From: Lachnospiraceae bacterium | Lineage (GTDB): Bacteria; Bacillota; Clostridia; Lachnospirales; Lachnospiraceae | Assembly (NCBI GenBank): GCA_021203145.1 | Contig: JAJQBS010000084.1 | Location: forward strand, 2,228-50,433 | Length of the DNA stretch: 48,206 nt | Direction of reading: 5' to 3' | Shown here: in pieces, positions 8,784 to 17,726 of the stretch | How the letters are laid out: each line of letters starts with the position of its first letter | Numbering within the stretch: position 1 is the first letter of the stretch | Notes under the pieces: generated by a model | The model's input: the letters and a program-made list of their open reading frames with translations, nothing else | Databases searched by the model: none | What the model was told of the DNA's origin: nothing | Program-made: the position numbers and the translations under genes

Positions 8784-8812
8784 TTGACGAGTATCTCTGT
8801 CTCTGGTAAAAT
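8784..8812 (+). promoter_or_regulatory. Promoter of tyrA
   Basis: TTGACG (8784-8789) and TAAAAT (8807-8812) are separated by 17 bp, about 70 bp before the tyrA start. Confidence 0.75.
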
Positions 8813-8881
8813 ATCAATAGTTTGATAACAGTGAAGGTACGAAACAGTTACGACAGCTTTGTTTTGAGGAAGGAACGAATT

Positions 8882-9982
8882 ATGGATACAGAAACCTTTG
8901 GTTTTGTCGGGCTGGGGCTGATCGGCGGCTCGCTCGCGAAAGCACTTAAAAGAGCTCAGCCCGGCTGCCGCATCATGGCCTATACGAGGACAGCGAGAAC
9001 GGTCGAGGAAGCTCTCCGGCAGGGCGTGATTGACGAGATCTGCTCCTCCCCTGCAGATGCAAGGTTTGGCGCATGCGGCTGTATTTTTTTGTGTGCGCCG
9101 GTGAGCAGTAATGTCGCGGCCCTGGAGCAGTTAAAGAATATCGCGCGTCCGGACTGTATTCTCACCGATGTCGGCAGTGTCAAGACGGACATTCATCTGG
9201 CGGTGGAAAAGATGGGCCTGAACGGGCGCTTTATCGGCGGCCATCCGATGACCGGCTCAGAAAAATCCGGGCTTGATTACGCACGGGCACATTTGTTTGA
9301 AAATTCTTATTACATCCTTACGCCCTCGCCGGGTGTACCGGATGAATGGGTAGAGCATCTGTGCTCTCTGGCTTCCGGGATCGGAGCACTGCCGATTGTC
9401 CTTGATTACCGTCAGCATGACCGTGCAACGGCGGCAGTCAGCCATGTGCCGCACCTGATCGCGGCCGCCCTGGTCAATACCGTACATGATCTGGACTCCC
9501 GCGAAGAGCTGATGAAAACACTCGCTGCCGGAGGCTTTAAGGATATCACACGGATCGCCTCCTCTTCGCCGGAGATGTGGGAGCAGATCTGTATGACAAA
9601 TGGAGACAACATTGTCTCCATCATGGACACATTTATCTGTCTCCTTAACGACGCCCGTGAAGCAGTGCAGACCGGGGATGGTGAGGCGATTTATAAGATG
9701 TTTGAAAAGTCCCGTGATTACCGCGATTCCTTTGCCTCAAGCAGCCCCGGAAGCATCAAAAAGACCTTCCAGGTATACTGCGATGTGGTCGATGAATCCG
9801 GAGCGATCCTGCATGTAGCTAAGATACTTGCCGGGCAGGACATCAGTATCAAAAACATCGGTATCGTACACAGCCGGGAGTTCGAGGAGGGAGTACTACG
9901 CATCGAGTTTTACGAGGAAGCGCCTGCCAGAGCAGCGGCCAGGCTACTGCGCGAAAACAAGTATCAGGTATGGGAGCGATAA
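8882..9982 (+). CDS. tyrA: Prephenate dehydrogenase with C-terminal ACT domain
   Basis: The enzyme oxidatively decarboxylates prephenate to 4-hydroxyphenylpyruvate with NAD+ in tyrosine synthesis. The 366-residue product begins with a Rossmann motif GLGLIGGS (from residue 10), has the substrate-binding segment GGHPMTGSEKSG and the helical-domain signature HDRATAAVSHVPHLIA. It ends in an ACT domain (GAILHVAKILAGQDISIKNI), consistent with feedback control by tyrosine. ATG 8882 was chosen: GAGGAAGGA lies upstream and the Rossmann strand starts directly after it, whereas an in-frame start at 8822 falls at the predicted transcription start. aroA follows after 180 bp on the same strand, so the two aromatic genes may share a transcript. 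Confidence 0.96.
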   Translation: MDTETFGFVGLGLIGGSLAKALKRAQPGCRIMAYTRTARTVEEALRQGVIDEICSSPADARFGACGCIFLCAPVSSNVAALEQLKNIARPDCILTDVGSVKTDIHLAVEKMGLNGRFIGGHPMTGSEKSGLDYARAHLFENSYYILTPSPGVPDEWVEHLCSLASGIGALPIVLDYRQHDRATAAVSHVPHLIAAALVNTVHDLDSREELMKTLAAGGFKDITRIASSSPEMWEQICMTNGDNIVSIMDTFICLLNDAREAVQTGDGEAIYKMFEKSRDYRDSFASSSPGSIKKTFQVYCDVVDESGAILHVAKILAGQDISIKNIGIVHSREFEEGVLRIEFYEEAPARAAARLLRENKYQVWER

Positions 9983-10162
9983 CGCTGGCCGAACATATTT
10001 CAGGCATGTTCCATATAATACCTCACATTGTAGACGCAGTTCATATATTGCTATGTTGCCTTACAGATACGGTTTCATAAATCAGCAGGCCGCACTACAG
10101 AGACAATTTCACATATTGCCGTGATATTGTTCATACATTTACGAAAGGACTCATACAAGCTC

Positions 10163-11629
10163 ATGAAGATCAAATACACCGCTCCCCTGCGCGGGGAGCT
10201 TTCGATACCGGGAGACAAATCAATTTCTCACAGGAGCGTCATGTTCGGCGCACTCGCCGAGGGTGCCACGGAGGTCACTCATTTCCTGACCGGTGCGGAC
10301 TGCCTCTCTACCATCTCCTGTTTCCGGCAGATGGGCATCGAAATCGAGTTTTCGCCGTGTGAACAGGGGGCGCACGTCCTGATCCATGGGAAGGGACTTC
10401 ATGGGCTTTCCGCTCCTTCCGCCATACTCGACGCGGGCAACAGTGGCACGACCGTGCGTCTTCTCTCCGGCATTCTCGCGGGGCAGGCTTTTCATACGGT
10501 CATCACCGGGGACGAATCCATCCAGAAACGGCCCATGAAGCGGATTATGACGCCGCTTACCGCCATGGGTGCAGATATTTCCTCGGTAAATGGAAACGGC
10601 TGCGCGCCGCTTTCCATCCATGGGAAAAGGCTGCAGGGTATACACTATGATTCGCCCGTTGCTTCCGCGCAGGTCAAATCCTGTATCCTGCTGGCCGGGC
10701 TGTACGCGGACGGCGTCACCAGTGTTACCGAGCCGGCCGTTTCGCGGAATCATTCCGAGCTGATGCTGCGGTATTTCGGCGCGGATGTATGGGCGGATGC
10801 TGATGAGAACACCCGCTTTCCGGATGTGTCAGATAAGCATTCCCGCATTCTGGATGTGCCAGATGAGCACTCCCACATTTCGAATGTGCCAGATGATTCG
10901 TCGGGCAAAAGCCTTGCCTCTGGAGACCCAGCGTTTTCTTCGCAGATGAACAATATGAAAAATGCCACGCGCACTGGCTTTACCGCATCCATCTCCCCCG
11001 AACCAGCTCTCGTGGGGCAAAAGGTGCGCGTACCCGGCGACATCTCCTCGGCAGCCTATTTCATCGCCGCCGCCCTGTTGGTGCCCGGCTCGGAGCTTCT
11101 GCTTAGAAATGTCGGCATCAATCCGACCCGTGACGGCATGCTCCGCGTCTGCCAGGCGATGGGCGCCGACATCACACTCCTGAATGAAGACCATTCCGGC
11201 GCGGAACCCTGCGCCGACCTGCTGGTACACAGCAGCCATTTAAAAGCGGTCGAGATCGGCGGAGACATCATCCCCACCCTGATTGACGAGCTGCCCATCC
11301 TGGCCGTCCTGGCTGCCTTCGCGGACGGCACAACCGTGATCCGCGACGCGGCCGAGCTGCGTGTCAAAGAATCCGACCGTATCGCCGTGATGACGGAAAA
11401 CCTCAGCCGGATTGGCTGCCCTGTCGAAGCCACAGAGGACGGTATGATTATCACCGGCGGAAAAGCGCTTCACGGAGCCACGATCGACACACACAAAGAC
11501 CACCGCATCGCAATGAGCTTCGCTGTAGCCGCACTTGCCTGCACAGGAGAAATGGACATTCTCGATGCCGAGTGCGTTCATATCAGCTATCCCAAATTCT
11601 ATGAAGATCTGGCGAGTGTATGCGGGTAA
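10163..11629 (+). CDS. aroA: 3-phosphoshikimate 1-carboxyvinyltransferase (EPSP synthase) with an internal repeat insert
   Basis: EPSP synthase joins shikimate-3-phosphate and PEP in the shikimate pathway. Family motifs are intact: PGDKSISHRS at the N-terminus, LDAGNSGTTVRLLSG, the pair GDESIQKRPM and VPGDISSAA, and the C-terminal KESDRI and DHRIAMSFAVAAL. At 488 residues it is about 60 longer than usual (about 427). The excess is one block between GADVWADA and FTASISPE, roughly residues 213-270, where relatives have a short loop; its first half is a 10-residue unit repeated three times. ATG 10163 fits the conserved N-terminus; AAAGGA lies 13 bases away, so initiation may be weak, and a GTG at 10121 is an alternative. 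The insert falls between strands of the two-domain fold and probably loops out without blocking catalysis (inference). Confidence 0.95.
   Translation: MKIKYTAPLRGELSIPGDKSISHRSVMFGALAEGATEVTHFLTGADCLSTISCFRQMGIEIEFSPCEQGAHVLIHGKGLHGLSAPSAILDAGNSGTTVRLLSGILAGQAFHTVITGDESIQKRPMKRIMTPLTAMGADISSVNGNGCAPLSIHGKRLQGIHYDSPVASAQVKSCILLAGLYADGVTSVTEPAVSRNHSELMLRYFGADVWADADENTRFPDVSDKHSRILDVPDEHSHISNVPDDSSGKSLASGDPAFSSQMNNMKNATRTGFTASISPEPALVGQKVRVPGDISSAAYFIAAALLVPGSELLLRNVGINPTRDGMLRVCQAMGADITLLNEDHSGAEPCADLLVHSSHLKAVEIGGDIIPTLIDELPILAVLAAFADGTTVIRDAAELRVKESDRIAVMTENLSRIGCPVEATEDGMIITGGKALHGATIDTHKDHRIAMSFAVAALACTGEMDILDAECVHISYPKFYEDLASVCG
10812..10901 (+). repeat. In-frame 30-bp tandem repeat (3 copies) inside aroA
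   Basis: Three consecutive 30-bp units start at 10812, 10842 and 10872, all sharing GATGTG(C/T)CAGAT or a close variant. They encode ten-residue units with the core (D/N)V(P/S)D(K/E/D). The period is a multiple of three, so the frame is kept. Confidence 0.9.
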
Positions 11630-11768
11630 AAGGGAAGTAAGTGGTAACTGTGAATATACTGAACAATTTCCAAAATAGTCAGGATTGTTTCAAAATCATT
11701 ACTGCTCTTTCTCAGACGGCCTGACAACTGCATACTTGAAATGTCGTCATCCTGGCCGGTTGATTTTC

Positions 11769-12599
11769 TCATTGACCAGCTGCCTTGCCGGCAAAGTCCA
11801 TGTAGCCTTCATTTAGTGCAGTTTTAATTGCAATATCTCCGCCTTCCAGCCACAGAGCCGCCAGATAGAGCATCCCACACATACAGGCAAACTTGTCGTA
11901 GTAATTTCCATAAAGCGCCTCGTATATAAATTGCCCTTGTTTCGTGGTGTCCTGCTCGGCAAGCGCGGATTTAAGCTTTTCTCTGCTTTGGCCAAACACG
12001 GTCAAAAGTTCTTTGCTCTGCCAGTCCACCATGTCAATGTCTTTTGCATCGTATGACAGCAGGTGAGCAAAGCCCTCATCGAAGGTAATGGCATCCAGAC
12101 GTTTTTGATAGTCCGCCCCTTCTAAGGCTTCTGTCAGACCCGCTAAATGAGAATGAAGCAGCACATGGCACAGCTCGTGCGACAGAAGATTTCGTGCAAG
12201 CTGTGCCATGTCACAGTATCCGATATACTTTGTCCAGCAAACCAGGTCGAAAATAATGTGGCAGCGTCCATCCGCGTCATATTCTACGGTTGCATCATTT
12301 GGCTCCGGGAAGCCAACAATCAGGTCAACACTTACATTTTCCAGCTCCTTTTTCCAATCAGGAAAGAGCAAATTCCATAGCCGGACATTTAAAGGCTGAA
12401 AAATTCGTACTGTGGCATGAATTGCATCATAGACGCTCCGAACCTTTTTGCGTGTTTCATCATCTGTATTCGGCGATGTGAAAATGCTTTCACCGACTAT
12501 CTTTGCAGTTTCCGTTTCCGAAAAATACCATTCTTTACAATACCTGCTGACATCCAGTCGATCCAGATACGTTACAGCCATTTCTTCATTAATTATCAT
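11769..12599 (-). CDS. Putative zinc metallopeptidase-like protein (HExxH)
   Basis: I do not recognise a named family. The 276-residue product has no signal peptide or membrane helix. Its clearest feature is LLSHELCHVLLHSH, an HExxH zinc-peptidase motif, followed about 40 residues later by DEGFAHLLSY, whose Glu could be the third ligand of a gluzincin-type site. A later segment, YEALYGNYYDKFACMCGMLY, is Cys- and aromatic-rich. ATG 12599 is chosen because GAGGTGA precedes it; a longer frame to 12644 would overlap the upstream gene. The methyltransferase stop lies five bases upstream, so the two genes are translationally linked. Local GC is visibly lower than in neighbouring biosynthetic genes, which suggests acquisition. 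Confidence 0.6.
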   Translation of the reverse strand: MIINEEMAVTYLDRLDVSRYCKEWYFSETETAKIVGESIFTSPNTDDETRKKVRSVYDAIHATVRIFQPLNVRLWNLLFPDWKKELENVSVDLIVGFPEPNDATVEYDADGRCHIIFDLVCWTKYIGYCDMAQLARNLLSHELCHVLLHSHLAGLTEALEGADYQKRLDAITFDEGFAHLLSYDAKDIDMVDWQSKELLTVFGQSREKLKSALAEQDTTKQGQFIYEALYGNYYDKFACMCGMLYLAALWLEGGDIAIKTALNEGYMDFAGKAAGQ

Positions 12600-12603
12600 A
12601 TGG

Positions 12604-13365
12604 TCACCTCTTCTTCTGTGCAATGACAGTATACCAATCGACATCCTCGATATTTATGGCCGTAACAAATGCCGGATGACATAGAACCTGTATGTCCGCA
12701 TATTGCATTTCTTCCAGTTTATTTAAGAGCACATTCTTTGAAATTGGGTAATAGTGTTCCTTAAAATGCTCTTTTTGCACAATTTTATTATCCTGCTCAA
12801 AAGTGAATATCAAATTAAAAATCATAGAGCCGTCATTTTCATAATCCCATACCTGTATCAAATTAACTCTGTTTTTATCTAAAAATACTGGATTATACAA
12901 ATAAAATCTCTGATGCTCCCTTAAAATTTTATCCCAGTTTCGGATGTCAAAATACAAATATCCTCCCGGACGAATCAGCTTATCCATTTGTTCTAAAACC
13001 TGCAGCACTTCTCCGTTCGTTACATAGGGAAGCGAATTTCCTGTGCTTGCTACGCAATCAAATTGCCCGGCAATTTTAGAGGACAATTCCCGAAAATCGC
13101 ATTGTGTAAGTTCCATTTCCTTTCGCATATTTGCCGACTTTTCCCTGCATTTATCAAGCATATCCTGACTAAGGTCAGAGCCTGACAATTTCACACCTAA
13201 CTCAAGAAGCGGTAAAGACGAGCTCCCTGTTCCAATACTAATATCTAAAACTGATGTAATATCCCGGCCTTCTAATAATGCAGCCCAATGCTTTTTGTTG
13301 ACTTCGAATCTTTCTTTATTTTCGAGCAGATCATATATATCTGCCCGTTCATATAATTTGCCCAT
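12604..13365 (-). CDS. Class I SAM-dependent methyltransferase
   Basis: The 253-residue product shows the class I methyltransferase Rossmann signature: motif I VLDISIGTGSSSLPL (about residues 40-54), an acidic residue ending strand 2 (LSGSDLSQDML), the post-motif FDCVASTGNSLPY, and LIRPGGYLYFDIRNWD as the strand-5 region. The substrate cannot be told. ATG 13365 has AAGGGG seven bases upstream; an upstream TTG at 13371 is too close to that site. It leads a two-gene unit with the HExxH protein. AT-rich codon use differs from the flanking aroA and pnp genes. Confidence 0.85.
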   Translation of the reverse strand: MGKLYERADIYDLLENKERFEVNKKHWAALLEGRDITSVLDISIGTGSSSLPLLELGVKLSGSDLSQDMLDKCREKSANMRKEMELTQCDFRELSSKIAGQFDCVASTGNSLPYVTNGEVLQVLEQMDKLIRPGGYLYFDIRNWDKILREHQRFYLYNPVFLDKNRVNLIQVWDYENDGSMIFNLIFTFEQDNKIVQKEHFKEHYYPISKNVLLNKLEEMQYADIQVLCHPAFVTAINIEDVDWYTVIAQKKR

Positions 13366-13611
13366 ATTCAAGCCCCTTGTATTTTACAATTATCTGGTGT
13401 TTGATCATCTTCATCCTGCGCTCATGATGCGGTTGGCTTCAGTTTTGTAAGATTGGTTTCTATGTCTGTCTGTTTCCAAAGACTGGTTGTATCAAAGTAT
13501 ATCAGAAGACAGCTCTCGAAGCAACCAGAAATACTGTTCAAACTCGGTCAGAAAGTTGAATTTTCGACTTCTTTCCTTTATGATAAAAACTGATTTTTTT
13601 GTATCCAAACA
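13366..13611. other. Intergenic region with no supported gene
   Basis: AT-rich sequence upstream of the methyltransferase. Short open frames on both strands lack ribosome binding sites and recognisable protein features. Confidence 0.6.
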
Positions 13612-13689
13612 CAGGAAGATACCACCACCGGAGGCATCGCCAACATCTCCCACGATATTAAAACGCCCCTGTCCACTATCAAAGGATGA
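13612..13689 (+). pseudogene. Histidine-kinase H-box remnant
   Basis: On the plus strand the codons read a kinase phosphoacceptor segment, GGIANISHDIKTPLSTIKG, then stop at 13687. This matches the HisKA box (N-x-SHD-x-KTPL) including the phosphorylated His. No sensor, linker or ATPase domain flanks it. A second frame just downstream ends with a hydrophilic tail (IETGDEKYKPQEG) to a stop at 13780, possibly another gene's C-terminus. Together they look like the leftovers of a deleted two-component locus. Confidence 0.7.
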
Positions 13690-13792
13690 GAAGAAAATCA
13701 ATGATTTCATGCTTTGGATCGAAACCGGCGATGAAAAGTATAAACCTCAGGAAGGTAACAAAGAGCAGGGCGATAAATAATGAACGGACATG

Positions 13793-13816
13793 GCGGAGTG
13801 CATCACTCCGCTTTTC
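13793..13816 (+). terminator. Rho-independent terminator after the gene remnants
   Basis: An 8-bp perfect stem GCGGAGTG / CACTCCGC with loop CAT is followed by TTTTCTT. Directly after it lies the 19-base sequence TATGATGCGCAGAGGCGCG, which recurs after the hairpin upstream of lrp (25364-25396). Confidence 0.85.
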
Positions 13817-13959
13817 TTATGATGCGCAGAGGCGCGAAAGGAAGTTTTCATTTTATTAAATTTATTTTCTTTCTTTTAAGATACTCTACACAAGGAGAAC
13901 ATATTTCCTTTGTATATTTTTGCCAGTGTTTGAAAATTTACGGGGAGATTTTATTACAA

Positions 13960-14559
13960 ATGACCAGTGAAGAATATTATGAATTGATTTTACCTTATCA
14001 GGATGCCCTGAATCTGCTGCTTGGCAGGCTTGACGTCCTGAACCACTCCATCTACAAGGACGCGGCATGCAAGCCGGTTCATTCCTTCTACTCCAGAATC
14101 AAAAAGCATAAAAGTCTCGATGAAAAACTAGGGCGACTGCACTTCGATCCGACACCGGCTAATGCCCGCGCACATCTGCAGGACATTGCCAGTGTGCGCG
14201 TGATCTGCTATTTCGAGCAGGACGCCTATCAGATGATTGACGCGCTGAAACGGCAGAACGACCTGATCGTTGTCAATGAGAAGGATTACATCCTCCATCC
14301 GAAGCCCAACGGCTACCGCAGCTATCATATCATCCTGGGTATTCCGGTGCGGTATATGGATCTGACTGAATACTACCCGGTCGAGATCCAGGTGCGCACA
14401 CTGAGCATGGACTTCTGGGCCAGCATGGAGCACCGCATCAATTACAAGCAAAACCGGCCGGACAAGGAACAGGTTCAGGCACAGCTGCTGAAATATGCGG
14501 ACATTCTAAAAGAGATGGAGCAGAGCTTTGAAACTTACAATGAAAACCGGGCCATCTGA
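13960..14559 (+). CDS. relQ: Small alarmone synthetase ((p)ppGpp synthetase, RelQ/YjbM type)
   Basis: The 199-residue product is a stand-alone RelA/SpoT synthetase domain without hydrolase, TGS or ACT domains. It would transfer pyrophosphate from ATP to GDP or GTP to make the stringent-response alarmone. Motifs: substrate-binding YSRIKKHKSLDEKL, core strand DIASVRVICYF, the G-loop region PKPNGYRSYHIIL, and the catalytic strand VEIQVRTLSMDFWASMEH with the conserved Glu. The likely ATG at 13960 has GGGGAG 12 bases upstream, a wide spacing, so a near upstream non-ATG start is possible. The last codons (NENRAI) are partly supplied by the repeat element that begins at 14543. Confidence 0.93.
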   Translation: MTSEEYYELILPYQDALNLLLGRLDVLNHSIYKDAACKPVHSFYSRIKKHKSLDEKLGRLHFDPTPANARAHLQDIASVRVICYFEQDAYQMIDALKRQNDLIVVNEKDYILHPKPNGYRSYHIILGIPVRYMDLTEYYPVEIQVRTLSMDFWASMEHRINYKQNRPDKEQVQAQLLKYADILKEMEQSFETYNENRAI

Positions 14560-14617
14560 AATTTCGCTTCGCGAAATGAGGCCCGGTCTGCGTCGTCAGT
14601 CTTTGACTGACGACATG
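14543..14617. repeat. Structured intergenic repeat, copy 1 (relQ end)
   Basis: This about 75-bp element forms two hairpins: an outer ACCGGGCC/GGCCCGGT stem enclosing ATTTCGC-TTC-GCGAAAT, then GTCGTCAGTC-TTT-GACTGACGAC. A second copy lies at 33411-33484; about 30 bp around the second hairpin are identical. The first bases of this copy encode the end of relQ. Confidence 0.9.
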
Positions 14618-14653
14618 AAAAGAAAACCGGGCCATCTGACCCGGTTTTCTTTT
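14618..14653. terminator. Bidirectional terminator between relQ and pnp
   Basis: A 14-bp perfect stem AAAAGAAAACCGGG / CCCGGTTTTCTTTT with loop CCATCTGA separates two convergent genes. The A and T runs on both sides allow termination in both directions. Its stem reuses the ACCGGG sequence of the adjoining repeat. Confidence 0.92.
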
Positions 14654-16743
14654 CAGTTCTGCTTTACGTCCTTCATACTAAAGCTCATGCGGCCCATCTT
14701 GTCTTTGCCAAGGCACACGACCCTCACCTTGTCGCCAAGCGTCAGGACATCCTCCACGCGGTTGATGCGGTGCTTCGCGATGCGGGAGATGTGCACCATG
14801 CCCTCCTTGCCAGGGGCAAATTCCACAAAGCAGCCGAAGTCCTTGATGCTGACTACGGTACCGGAAAATACCTGACCGGCCTCGAAATCGGTCACGATGA
14901 TGCGGATCATCTCGGCAGCCTTGTCCATCATCGCCTGGTCGGTGCCGCAGATCGATACGAATCCGTCATCGTTGATGTCGATCTTCACGCCCGTGCGCTC
15001 GATGATTGTATTGATGGTCTTGCCTCTCTGGCCAACCACATCGCCGATCTTCTGCGGGTCGATCGTCATCTGCATAATCTTCGGCGCGTACTTGTTCACC
15101 GTCGGTCTCGGCTCGGCAATGCACGGCATCATGACTTCTTTCAAAATGTACTCTCTCGCCTGATGGGTGCGGGAAATCGCTTCCTCCACGATCGGGCGGG
15201 TCAGGCCGTGGATCTTGATATCCATCTGAATCGCTGTGATGCCGTCCAGCGTCCCTGCTACCTTAAAGTCCATATCTCCGAAGAAATCTTCCAGGCCCTG
15301 AATATCTGTCAGTACAATATAATCGTCATCTGTCTCGCCCGTCACGAGTCCACAGGAGATACCGGCTACCGGCTTTTTAATCGGAACACCGGCCGCCATC
15401 AGCGACATCGTGGACGCGCAGACACTCGCCTGCGAGGTCGATCCGTTCGACTCAAAGGTCTCGGACACGGTGCGGATCGCGTAGGGGAATTCCTCCTCGC
15501 TCGGAAGCACCGGCATCAGAGCCTTCTCAGCCAGAGCGCCGTGTCCGATCTCGCGCCGTCCCGGGCCTCTGCTGACCTTCGTCTCGCCTACAGAATAGGA
15601 CGGGAAATTATAATGATGCATATAGCGCTTGCAATCAATATTTTCATCCAGTCCGTCGATCTTCTGTACCTCTGAGAGCGGTGCCAGCGTAGTGACAGTG
15701 CAGATCTGTGTCTGCCCACGCGTGAACATCGCGGACCCGTGTACTCTCGGGATGAGATCCACCTCAGCAGCCAGCGGCCGGATCTGTGTGATCGCACGCC
15801 CGTCCGGACGCTTGTGATCCTTCAGAATCATCTTGCGGACGGTTTTCTTCTGATACTGATAAATCGCCTCCGAGAGAACAGCGAGCCATTCCTCATTGTC
15901 GGCGAACGCCTCCTCCAGCTTCGCGGTGATCTCGCGGATATTCGCCTCGCGCACCTGCTTCACATCGGTAAAGACCGCCTGCTCCATCTCCTCCGGCGGC
16001 ACAATCTTTTTGATCGCGTCAAACAGCTCTTCCGGAATCGCGCAGCTCTCATACGCATGCTTCGGCTTGCCTACCTCCGCCACGATCTTATCAATAAACG
16101 CGATCAGCTCCAGGTTCACATCATGGCATTTATAGATCGCGTCGATCATCACATCATCCGGGACCTCATTTGCGCCGGCCTCAATCATGATGACCTTCTC
16201 ACGCGTGGAAGCCACCGTCAGCTGCAGGTCGCCGACATCCCACTGTGTCTGGGACGGATTCACAATCAGTTTTCCGTCCACCAGGCCCATCTGCGTCATC
16301 GCGCAGGGTCCGTCAAACGGGATATCCGAGATACAGGTCGCGATCGCGGTGCCGATCATCACCGTCAGCTCCGGACGGCACTCCGGATCCACTGACATCA
16401 CCATATTGTCCAGGGTCACGTCATTGCGGTAATCCTTCGGAAAAAGCGGACGCATCGGTCGGTCAATCACACGATCCGTCAGAACCGCGTTCTCCGAGGC
16501 CTTGCCCTCTCTTTTATTAAATCCTCCCGGAATCTTGCCTACCGCGTAATATTTCTCCTCATATTCCACGCTGAGCGGGAAAAAGTCAATCCCGTCTCTC
16601 GGCTTCTCCGACGCGGTCGCCGTACAAAGCACGGTCGTATCTCCATAGTGCATGAAAGCACATCCATTCGCCTGAGCGCCTACCCGGCCGATATCAACCG
16701 TAAGTGTCCTCCCGGCCAGTTCCATTGAAAAACTCTTGTACAT
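14653..16743 (-). CDS. pnp: Polyribonucleotide nucleotidyltransferase (PNPase)
   Basis: PNPase degrades RNA 3'-5' phosphorolytically and works in mRNA turnover. The 696-residue product has two RNase PH domains (first from GRTLTVDIGRVGAQANG; second with RPDGRAITQIRPLAAEVDLIP and the active-core SNGSTSQASVCAST). A helical linker lies between them, followed by a KH domain (IGDVVGQRGKTINTIIERTG) and an S1 domain (GQVFSGTVVSIKDFGCFVEF). Length is typical. ATG 16743 has AGGAG six bases upstream; the frame's earlier ATG at 16770 lacks such a site. It lies downstream of rpsO, the usual rpsO-pnp order, but with a 512-bp gap holding hairpins and a repeat. Confidence 0.97.
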   Translation of the reverse strand: MYKSFSMELAGRTLTVDIGRVGAQANGCAFMHYGDTTVLCTATASEKPRDGIDFFPLSVEYEEKYYAVGKIPGGFNKREGKASENAVLTDRVIDRPMRPLFPKDYRNDVTLDNMVMSVDPECRPELTVMIGTAIATCISDIPFDGPCAMTQMGLVDGKLIVNPSQTQWDVGDLQLTVASTREKVIMIEAGANEVPDDVMIDAIYKCHDVNLELIAFIDKIVAEVGKPKHAYESCAIPEELFDAIKKIVPPEEMEQAVFTDVKQVREANIREITAKLEEAFADNEEWLAVLSEAIYQYQKKTVRKMILKDHKRPDGRAITQIRPLAAEVDLIPRVHGSAMFTRGQTQICTVTTLAPLSEVQKIDGLDENIDCKRYMHHYNFPSYSVGETKVSRGPGRREIGHGALAEKALMPVLPSEEEFPYAIRTVSETFESNGSTSQASVCASTMSLMAAGVPIKKPVAGISCGLVTGETDDDYIVLTDIQGLEDFFGDMDFKVAGTLDGITAIQMDIKIHGLTRPIVEEAISRTHQAREYILKEVMMPCIAEPRPTVNKYAPKIMQMTIDPQKIGDVVGQRGKTINTIIERTGVKIDINDDGFVSICGTDQAMMDKAAEMIRIIVTDFEAGQVFSGTVVSIKDFGCFVEFAPGKEGMVHISRIAKHRINRVEDVLTLGDKVRVVCLGKDKMGRMSFSMKDVKQN

Positions 16744-16871
16744 ATTCTTCTCCTTTTTGTACTTGTCCAAAACGCTCGATTCAGGAATTTAAGAACCTTT
16801 TTTACGGCATTTCAGAATGTTGAAAATAAATTTGAAAACAGGAGAATTCTCTATCAGCAAGAGCTCCGAAA

Positions 16872-16919
16872 CTACTGAAAAACGCACATCCATCCGGACA
16901 GATATTCGCTTTTCAGTGG
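16872..16919 (-). other. Long hairpin in the pnp leader
   Basis: CTACTGAAAAACG pairs with CGCTTTTCAGTGG across about 22 bases, with one mismatch and one wobble. In E. coli the pnp leader carries an RNase III hairpin used for autoregulation; a similar role here is inference from position only. Confidence 0.5.
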
Positions 16920-17009
16920 TCTCGGCTGTCACTGAATAAGAACTCTCCAAAATTTGCGCTCCTCTCACAAAGCAGCAGCCTTTTATGATGAGATCAGAGC
17001 GACAGGACA

Positions 17010-17217
17010 GGAATTTTTCCTATCCGCTGCGCGGCGCCGAATGATCCTGCGTGCCAGTGGCACACGTTTAGGACGAACCGGAGCGAAGCGCAGACCCAGA
17101 TGCAGCTTTCTTTAGCCGCAAAATCTCCCTCGCCGGGTTACGCCCCCCATCTTCGATTGTGGGGCGCAGGCATCCCACGCTTCGCATGGGATATACCTTA
17201 CACGGCCGTGCGCAATA
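17010..17217. repeat. Composite hairpin repeat, copy A (between rpsO and pnp)
   Basis: This begins with an AGGAATTTTTCCT-type hairpin followed by TATCCGCTGCGC and ends CCTTACACGGCCGTGCGCA. The 5' and 3' parts match copies B (21075-21195) and C (27775-27905). The middle holds several extra small hairpins with CTTCG loops (for example CCCACGCTTCGCATGGG). Confidence 0.7.
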
Positions 17218-17218
17218 C

Positions 17219-17245
17219 AAGGGCGGATGGTACTTCTCCGCCCTT
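17219..17245 (-). terminator. Hairpin after rpsO
   Basis: A 9-bp perfect stem AAGGGCGGA / TCCGCCCTT lies 10 bp after the rpsO stop. The T tract that follows is poor, so it may stabilise or process the mRNA rather than fully terminate. Confidence 0.6.
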
Positions 17246-17255
17246 ATTTTGAATC

Positions 17256-17522
17256 CTACTTTCTGATACCAAGTCTGGCGATCAGGGTACGGTATCCTTC
17301 CAGATCCGTCTTTTTCAGGTATGCCAGCAGGCCGCGTCTCTTACCGACCATCTTAAGCAGACCTCTCCTGGAGTGATGATCCTTCGGATTGTTCTTCAGG
17401 TGCTCCGTCAGCTCCTGGATCCGGGCAGTCAGAATCGCGATCTGTACCTCCGGTGAGCCGGTGTCGCCCGGTGTGCGGGCATACTCATTGATAATTGCTG
17501 TTTTCTTTTCCTTTGAAATCAT
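17256..17522 (-). CDS. rpsO: 30S ribosomal protein S15
   Basis: The 88-residue product is a complete S15, a primary 16S rRNA-binding protein of the small subunit. Family signatures are intact: [38 protein letters not shown], and the C-terminal [10 protein letters not shown] and [21 protein letters not shown] lies seven bases before the ATG at 17522. It has its own promoter and a leader of about 200 nt, and is followed by pnp as in many bacteria. S15 commonly represses its own translation through leader structure, which the long leader here would allow. Confidence 0.98.
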   Translation of the reverse strand: MISKEKKTAIINEYARTPGDTGSPEVQIAILTARIQELTEHLKNNPKDHHSRRGLLKMVGKRRGLLAYLKKTDLEGYRTLIARLGIRK

Positions 17523-17720
17523 TGGTAAAGCTCCTCCTGATATAGATTAATAGCTCCCGCGTCTTTGCACGGGTACTCTCCCGCTACCCTTCCTGCCGCA
17601 GCGAAAGACCGAACCGCCGGACACCAGGAAACCGGTTGGAGTCTCCATGCTTCTGAGTGTCGGCTGACATTCCTGTGGGATCCGCCTTCTTTTCGCAAAC
17701 TGTTGGGCAAAAAATCACAC
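17523..17720 (-). promoter_or_regulatory. Structured leader of rpsO
   Basis: About 195 nt of GC-rich leader separate the promoter from rpsO. Local pairings such as CGGCGGTTCGGTCTTTCGCTG and GGGTAGCGGGAGAGTACCC are visible on the minus strand. S15 autoregulatory leaders are common but diverse; assignment is by position. Confidence 0.45.
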
Positions 17721-17726
17721 TTAGTT

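Noticed and set aside
13492..13710. 72-codon minus-strand frame
   Set aside because: It overlaps the histidine-kinase box on the other strand and lacks a ribosome binding site.
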